Positions 59,301 through 64,000 of a DNA stretch of 64,000 nt are shown here, one piece after another (positions within the stretch are counted from its first letter, which is position 1; every line of letters begins with the position of its first letter). The position numbers were made by a program, and so were the translations under genes. Source of the stretch: Bacteroidota bacterium (GTDB taxonomy: Bacteria; Bacteroidota; Bacteroidia; Bacteroidales; JAAUTT01); assembly GCA_030706405.1 (NCBI GenBank), contig JAUZOO010000001.1:391762-455761 (forward strand), read 5' to 3'. The notes under the pieces were generated by a model. It had not been told where the DNA came from. It searched no databases and saw nothing but the letters and a program-made list of their open reading frames with translations.

Positions 59301-60209
59301 CTATTTCGTCAGTTCGTGAAATACTTCTTCCAGGCTTTGTTCTTTTTTCTGCATCGAAAGAACGGAAAGTCCCTTGCTGACCGCGTACTGGAAAATGTTT
59401 TCGCGGAAGTCCTGTCCCTGGTCGTTACTCAGCAGCCAGTTTTTATCGTTAATCTTACGGACTTTTGAAACGCCTGGAATTTGAAGTAATACGGCTTCGT
59501 CAACATCGTTGCTGAATTCGATTAGCACGGTTACTTCGTTGTTAGCCGTATTTTGGATGATTTCGGAGGTGCGGTCGTTGGCAACAATCTCCCCTTTGTT
59601 GATGATGATGATGCGGTCGCAGATAGCTTCCACTTCCTGCATGATGTGTGTGGAGAGCATGATGGTTTTGCTTTTCCCCGCTTCGGAGATGAGGTTGCGG
59701 ATTTCGACAATCTGGTTGGGGTCGAGACCTGTGGTGGGCTCGTCGAGGATGAGTACCGCCGGGTCGTGGATAAGTGCCTGCGCTAAACCAACACGTTGGC
59801 GATAACCTTTGGATAAGGCCCCGATCTTTTTGTGCTGTTCGCGTTCCAGCCCCGTCTGGGCGATGATGTCTTTAATCCTCTCCTGAATATTTTTGATTTT
59901 ATAGATTCCACCGGCAAATTCGAGGTATTCCTTCACGTACATCTCCGGATACAGCGGGTTGTGTTCGGGTAGGTAACCGATGTTCTTGCGGACTTCGAGC
60001 GGATTTTCGAGCACGTCAAAACCGTTAACTTTTACCGCTCCCGACGATGGTGGAATAAATCCGCAGATAATCTTCATCATGGTTGATTTACCGGCACCAT
60101 TGGGACCGATGAAACCAACAATTTCACCCGATTTGATTTCGAACGATACGTTATTGAGGGCACGTTGCTCCCCGTAAAGTTTTACTGCATTTTCAACAAT
60201 AACCGACAT
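59301..60209 (-). CDS. gldA: GldA-like ABC transporter ATP-binding protein
   Basis: A 302-residue ABC ATPase. Walker A is GPNGAGKST (35-43), Q-loop in YLPEHNPLYPEMYVKEYLEF, signature LSKGYRQRVGLAQAL, Walker B VLILDEPTTGLDPNQ, and H-loop LSTHIMQEVEAICDR. The C-terminal 85 residues (NNEVTVLIEFSNDVDEAVLL onward) form a regulatory tail typical of GldA and related ABC-2 ATPases. In flavobacterial gliding GldA pairs with GldF and GldG membrane proteins; neither is in the window, so either they lie elsewhere or this is a paralogue. The gene is monocistronic here. Confidence 0.85.
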   Translation of the reverse strand: MSVIVENAVKLYGEQRALNNVSFEIKSGEIVGFIGPNGAGKSTMMKIICGFIPPSSGAVKVNGFDVLENPLEVRKNIGYLPEHNPLYPEMYVKEYLEFAGGIYKIKNIQERIKDIIAQTGLEREQHKKIGALSKGYRQRVGLAQALIHDPAVLILDEPTTGLDPNQIVEIRNLISEAGKSKTIMLSTHIMQEVEAICDRIIIINKGEIVANDRTSEIIQNTANNEVTVLIEFSNDVDEAVLLQIPGVSKVRKINDKNWLLSNDQGQDFRENIFQYAVSKGLSVLSMQKKEQSLEEVFHELTK

Positions 60210-60378
60210 ATCCTTTGTGTTTAAAGCGGGCTAAAGGTAATGGATTTCCGGATTGGATTGAGTGTTTAAAGATTTAAAAGTTGAGGATTCGGGGTTTGTT
60301 ATTTGGTCACGTAATCACTTAATTTCCTAATTGCTTAATCTCTTAAAAAGATATCTTTACGCCCAAAAATTATTGTTT

Positions 60379-60660
60379 ATGGAATCCGGATTTATTGAAT
60401 GCCGCATGAATTGCGGGGCTTGTTGTATTGTTCCGTCAATTTCGTCGCCGATACCGGGAATGCCCAACGGTAAACCTGCCGGGGTAAGGTGCATTCATCT
60501 GGACGATGAGCTTAAATGTGCGATTTTCGAATCGTCCGATCGGCCACGGGTGTGCAGTGGTTTTAAAGCCGAAATGCTCATTTGCGGAACGCACCGCAAC
60601 GATGCTATCCTTACGCTTTCGCAATTGGAAGGCATCGTTATCGACCCTGCCGGCGTATAA
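60379..60660 (+). CDS. YkgJ family cysteine cluster protein
   Basis: A 93-residue protein when started at the ATG 60379 (MESGFIECRMNCGACC). The frame extends back to 60331 without family sequence. It has eight cysteines, C8, C12, C15, C16, C38, C47, C59 and C69, in the pattern CxxxCGACC...C...C...C expected of YkgJ/CxxCxxCC proteins, which are thought to bind zinc or iron-sulphur clusters. GMPNGKPAGVRCIHLDDELK and DRPRVCSGFKAE are conserved segments. Function is unknown. It is convergent with the TPR gene (two-base gap). Confidence 0.85.
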   Translation: MESGFIECRMNCGACCIVPSISSPIPGMPNGKPAGVRCIHLDDELKCAIFESSDRPRVCSGFKAEMLICGTHRNDAILTLSQLEGIVIDPAGV

Positions 60661-60662
60661 CG

Positions 60663-62318
60663 TTAAAATAATTTTTTGAGGATAAAGGAAGCTTCTTCTA
60701 CAAGGATGTTTTGTTTTATCAGGTCGTTAAGGTCTTCTTTAGCTCCTTTGAAATCGTCGCGGCCCATTTCTTTTCCCAGTTTGATATATTGCTTATAGAG
60801 TTTTTTGGATTCTTCGAATTTCCCGAGCCGTAAGGTGGAAACTGCAATATTGAACATGGCATAAAAGGCATTTTTGTCGCGGTCCACCGCTTTTTGTGAA
60901 TAAGCGATACATTGCTCGTAATTGCCCAGGCAATAATAAACCCATCCGAGCGAGCCTAACGCGTCGGGATTTGTAGCATCCTGTTCAAGGACTTTTTGCA
61001 GCGTTTCTTTCGATTCTTCGTATTTTTTTAACCGTTCGTACGAAACACCTTTTTGGATGTTGGCATCAATGTTTTTGGCGTTGATAAAAAGTGCTTTGTC
61101 GTAGTAGGTGATGGCTATTGCGTACTCGTTTTGTGAGAAATAGCAATCGCCAATGCGTTTCATGGCAAAGTCGAACGAAGCATCTATCTCCAATGCTTTT
61201 TGAAAATCGGCAATGGCATCTTCATATTTTTCGTCGGCAAGATAGGTGTTACCTCTGTCGGCATAATAATATTTATTTGTCGGCTCAATCTGTATACATT
61301 TGGTATAGTTTGTAATGGCCTCTGGAAAGTTGTGCATGAGGTAATACATGTCGCCGCGGTTGTTATACGCCTGTGCATATTGAGGGTTTACGTCAACGGC
61401 CCATTGGAAGTAATAGAGCGCACTGTCGGGCATGTGCATTTCGCGAAATATCAGTCCGATGTTGTTGTATGGCCAGTCGAAGTTGGGGTTTATCTCTACG
61501 GCTTTCTTATAATCGGTAATGGCCTGTTTTAACTGGCGGTTGTTATGCCGGGCATTTCCGCGGTTGTTATAAGCCATGTCGTATTGCGGATAAAGTTCAA
61601 TGGCTTTGGTGAAGTCGGAAATAGCTTTGTTGTAATTGCGTTGATTATATTGGCACAATCCCCTGAAATTATAGGCATAGGCATAATCGGGCCATAGATC
61701 GGTTGTTTTGGAAAGATACGTGATGGCTTCGGGGAATTTTTGTTCGTAGAAATATAAAATACCTTTTACTAGGTTGATGGTGAAAAGTTTTGGGTTTAAA
61801 GCCAGAATCTTGTCGGCTGTCGTTTCAATGTCGCTATTGCGGTTGTTTTTACACAGACAATAAAGCTTTATCCGGTTAAAAAGAATGGAATTAGGATTCT
61901 TCTCAAGATATTTATCGATATCTGTATAAACATTCAGGGTGTCGTTGGCGACGGCTTCGCGTATAAATTCAACGGCCATATTTCCTTCTTCTCCGGTTAA
62001 CCTGTTTTTGCTCATTTCTGATAAAAGCTGGGTTAATTCGGCTTGAAAGTATTCGGCAATCCTCGATTTTTTATCGGCCTGGTCGCGACGGTTTATAGCT
62101 TCTGATAATAGCCCGATGCCTTTGATTGCGCTGTCGCCACGAAGATAAAGGAATGCGCGTGTCAGGTCTTTATTCGATGAGTCGGCTACCGCGTTAATGC
62201 TTTCTTCTTCGGATATTCCATCTTCATTAGTCGGATTGGCATTGATCGAACTATTTATATTCAGGCCAAACAGTATTAAAGCACTACTTGCGATTATTTT
62301 TACAGGAATGTATTTCAT
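60663..62318 (-). CDS. Periplasmic TPR repeat protein
   Basis: A 551-residue protein with a signal peptide (MKYIPVKIIASSALILFGLN) when started at the ATG 62318; the longer frame to 62444 is an unlikely extension without signal character. Residues about 150-510 form at least nine consecutive TPR units of 34 residues (FRGLCQYNQRNYNKAISDFT, NRGNARHNNRQLKQAITDYK, NRGDMYYLMHNFPEAITNYT and so on) with the W-LG-Y-A-F-A-P pattern clear in most. Before this is a helical domain (about 40-140). TPR scaffolds mediate protein-protein contacts; no partner is evident. Ends two bases from the YkgJ stop. Confidence 0.9.
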   Translation of the reverse strand: MKYIPVKIIASSALILFGLNINSSINANPTNEDGISEEESINAVADSSNKDLTRAFLYLRGDSAIKGIGLLSEAINRRDQADKKSRIAEYFQAELTQLLSEMSKNRLTGEEGNMAVEFIREAVANDTLNVYTDIDKYLEKNPNSILFNRIKLYCLCKNNRNSDIETTADKILALNPKLFTINLVKGILYFYEQKFPEAITYLSKTTDLWPDYAYAYNFRGLCQYNQRNYNKAISDFTKAIELYPQYDMAYNNRGNARHNNRQLKQAITDYKKAVEINPNFDWPYNNIGLIFREMHMPDSALYYFQWAVDVNPQYAQAYNNRGDMYYLMHNFPEAITNYTKCIQIEPTNKYYYADRGNTYLADEKYEDAIADFQKALEIDASFDFAMKRIGDCYFSQNEYAIAITYYDKALFINAKNIDANIQKGVSYERLKKYEESKETLQKVLEQDATNPDALGSLGWVYYCLGNYEQCIAYSQKAVDRDKNAFYAMFNIAVSTLRLGKFEESKKLYKQYIKLGKEMGRDDFKGAKEDLNDLIKQNILVEEASFILKKLF

Positions 62319-62365
62319 ATGATAAATCTTCAAATTTAAAATCCCCCAACGGTTTACAAGGAAAG

Positions 62366-62373
62366 CAAATGTA
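62366..62373 (-). promoter_or_regulatory. Candidate -7 element for the TPR gene
   Basis: Minus strand TACATTTG (TAnnTTTG), ending 47 bases before the ATG at 62318. It lies within the longer frame, supporting the 62318 start. The -33 TTG is replaced by TTA-like sequence. Confidence 0.4.
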
Positions 62374-62492
62374 GAAAAAATAGTTACTCTTTTAACAGCT
62401 AACTCGGCGAAAGGGTTGATTAAAACGGTCAAAAAGAATGCCATAGTTTTGGGGGTGATTTTTTCATGATAAGATGTCGCTTAACATTATAA

Positions 62493-62518
62493 GTGCCGGG
62501 CGTTAAACTACCCGGCAC
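62493..62518 (-). terminator. Intrinsic terminator after the glutamate synthase gene
   Basis: GTGCCGGG (62493-62500) pairs perfectly with CCCGGCAC (62511-62518), ten-base loop; on the minus strand TTATAATGTT follows. It is 42 bases past the stop. Confidence 0.8.
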
Positions 62519-62560
62519 CTGACACTATATTTTTCGTCACTTATAGACTTAATTACTTAA

Positions 62561-63949
62561 TCACTTCTGCTGAATATATTCGTGAATGGCCTGCGCCGCT
62601 TTTCGTCCGGCTCCCATGGCCAGGATCACGGTTGCAGCTCCGGTAACGGCATCGCCACCGGCAAATACGCCCGGACGCGAAGTTGCCCCGGTTTCGTCGT
62701 TGGCTACAATACAACGCCATTTGTTGATGTCCAGTCCAGGAGTGGTACTTGAAATTAATGGGTTGGGCGATGTTCCCAGCGACATAATTACCGCATCCAC
62801 TTCGATGATAAATTCCGAGCCCGGTACAGCTATTGGCGAGCGGCGGCCCGAAGCGTCGGGTTCTCCCAGTTCCATGCGCAGGCATCTGATACCTTTCACC
62901 CAGCCGTTTTCGTCGCCAAGTATTTCAACCGGGTTGGTTAACATTTGGAAGATGATGCCTTCTTCTTTGGCATGATGGACTTCTTCGGCGCGGGCAGGCA
63001 ATTCGGTTTCCGACCGGCGATATACCAGGTGAACTTCCGATCCCAGGCGAAGCGCTGTACGGGCAGCATCCATAGCTACGTTTCCACCGCCAACCACCGC
63101 ACATTTTAGGGCGCGGTAAATGGGGGTGTTGGATGTCTCATCATAAGCTTTCATCAGGTTGGCACGCGTGAGGTATTCGTTAGCCGAAAATACGCCGTTG
63201 AGATTTTCACCGGGGATGTTCATGAACTTGGGCAGACCGGCGCCCGATCCAATAAATACGGCTTCGAAGCCTTCTTCTTCGAAAAGCTGGTCGATGGTAA
63301 TGGTGCGGCCAACAATAACATCGGTTTCGATTTTTACGCCCATGTGGCGCAGGTTATTGATTTCGGGGCGGACAACGCCTTCCTTGGGTAAACGAAATTC
63401 GGGGATTCCGTATTCGAGTACACCGCCGGGTTTGTGCAGGGCTTCGAACATAGTTACATCGTAGCCCAGTTTACGAAGGTCGGTGGCGCAGCTTAATCCT
63501 GCCGGGCCCGAGCCGATAATGGCTACTTTAATTCCGTTTTCGAATTCCGGCGGACGGGCAACAATGCCGTTTTCGCGAGCCCAGTCACCGACAAAACGTT
63601 CGAGCTTGCCGATAGAAACCGGATCGTTTTTCTTTCCGAGGATACAATCGCCTTCACACTGCGACTCCTGCGGACATACGCGGCCACAAACCGAGGGCAG
63701 CGTGGAATCGCTAAAAATGATACGGGCAGCGCCTTCAATGTCGCCTTCTTTAACTTTGGCGATGAATGCCGGGATGTTGATTGATACCGGGCATTGAGCA
63801 ACGCATCCGGGTTTTTTGCATTGGATGCAGCGTTCGGCTTCCGACTGTGCTTCTTCGAGGTTATAGCCAAAGCTTACTTCTTTGAAGTTGGTTCGGCGGA
63901 TATTGGGGGCCTGTTCGCGAACAGGGACTTTTTCTTTACGTATGGCCAT
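62561..63949 (-). CDS. gltD: NADPH-dependent glutamate synthase, small-subunit type (GltD/GltA)
   Basis: A 462-residue iron-sulphur flavoprotein. Cysteine set one is C41, C44, C49, C53; set two C88, C92, C98, C102, binding 4Fe-4S clusters. FAD motif VAIIGSGPAGLSCATDLRKL follows at about residue 140, the PGG.L.YGIPEFRLPK segment near 170-190, and the NADPH motif CAVVGGGNVAMDAARTALRL with VYRRSE. C-terminal GGDAVTGAATVILAMGAGRK is the second FAD region. In Bacteroidota this form often pairs with an upstream FAD/NAD-binding subunit (NfnA-like); the 51 bases to the window end keep two frames open to the left of the ATG on the minus strand, so the partner gene cannot be confirmed. Called gltD rather than nfnB by default. 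Confidence 0.88.
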   Translation of the reverse strand: MAIRKEKVPVREQAPNIRRTNFKEVSFGYNLEEAQSEAERCIQCKKPGCVAQCPVSINIPAFIAKVKEGDIEGAARIIFSDSTLPSVCGRVCPQESQCEGDCILGKKNDPVSIGKLERFVGDWARENGIVARPPEFENGIKVAIIGSGPAGLSCATDLRKLGYDVTMFEALHKPGGVLEYGIPEFRLPKEGVVRPEINNLRHMGVKIETDVIVGRTITIDQLFEEEGFEAVFIGSGAGLPKFMNIPGENLNGVFSANEYLTRANLMKAYDETSNTPIYRALKCAVVGGGNVAMDAARTALRLGSEVHLVYRRSETELPARAEEVHHAKEEGIIFQMLTNPVEILGDENGWVKGIRCLRMELGEPDASGRRSPIAVPGSEFIIEVDAVIMSLGTSPNPLISSTTPGLDINKWRCIVANDETGATSRPGVFAGGDAVTGAATVILAMGAGRKAAQAIHEYIQQK

Positions 63950-64000
63950 TTTATAATGGGTGTTGGGGATTAGCGTCTGGGTGATGGAAATTTATGTCTA

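Noticed and set aside
63950-64000. C-terminus of an upstream partner subunit of glutamate synthase
   Set aside because: Two minus-strand frames are open in these 51 bases and neither end can be matched to a known family, so no feature is called.

Overview
The window comes from a moderately AT-rich genome of the phylum Bacteroidota, probably class Bacteroidia (the order is a guess). The evidence is a PorP/SprF-type type IX secretion (T9SS) outer-membrane protein in an apparent operon with a giant adhesin carrying a gliding-motility-type C-terminal sorting domain, a GldA-like ABC ATPase, DUF4271 next to hemD, DUF4407, and many start codons preceded by the Bacteroidota -7 element TAnnTTTG with little Shine-Dalgarno signal. 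No rRNA, tRNA, CRISPR array, prophage or transposase gene was seen.

Layout. 0-6 kb (minus): hemD, a DUF4271 membrane protein, a MazG-like pyrophosphohydrolase, dtd and a TPR/PAS hybrid sensor kinase. 6-12 kb: a small HTH protein, an ECF sigma/anti-sigma pair, a two-gene M16 peptidase operon (one active, one lacking the zinc motif) and a lone receiver protein. 12-16 kb (plus): an outer-membrane barrel, peptidase E, a sensor kinase and a U32 protein. 16-20 kb (minus): rsgA and a second hybrid kinase. A roughly 20-bp tandem array lies before xth at 20.65 kb. 21.4-39.9 kb (minus): a 5815-residue T9SS substrate followed by its PorP-like partner. 40.5-43 kb: AraC regulator, YceI and pirin. 43.4-45.1 kb: a bactofilin and an actin-like protein whose motif order is circularly permuted. 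45-52 kb: cardiolipin synthase, gpmI, lgt, an Ig-like lipoprotein and a tandem universal stress protein. 52.3-54.5 kb: a ROK kinase and three nitrogenase-accessory-type genes without nifHDK. 54.6-56 kb: metK behind a strong promoter and a SAM-II-like leader. 56-60 kb: a frameshifted sensor kinase, DUF4407, an exact 41-bp array of eight units and gldA. 60-64 kb: a cysteine-cluster protein, a TPR protein and the small subunit-type glutamate synthase.

The most interesting items are the bactofilin plus circularly permuted actin-like pair (43.4-45.1 kb), the two related intergenic arrays with about 20/41-bp periodicity (20.4 and 59 kb), the in-register duplication of 15 Ig-like modules inside the giant adhesin, the metK leader RNA and the orphan nif-accessory triad. 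Functional assignments rest on reading motifs by eye; no database search was run.
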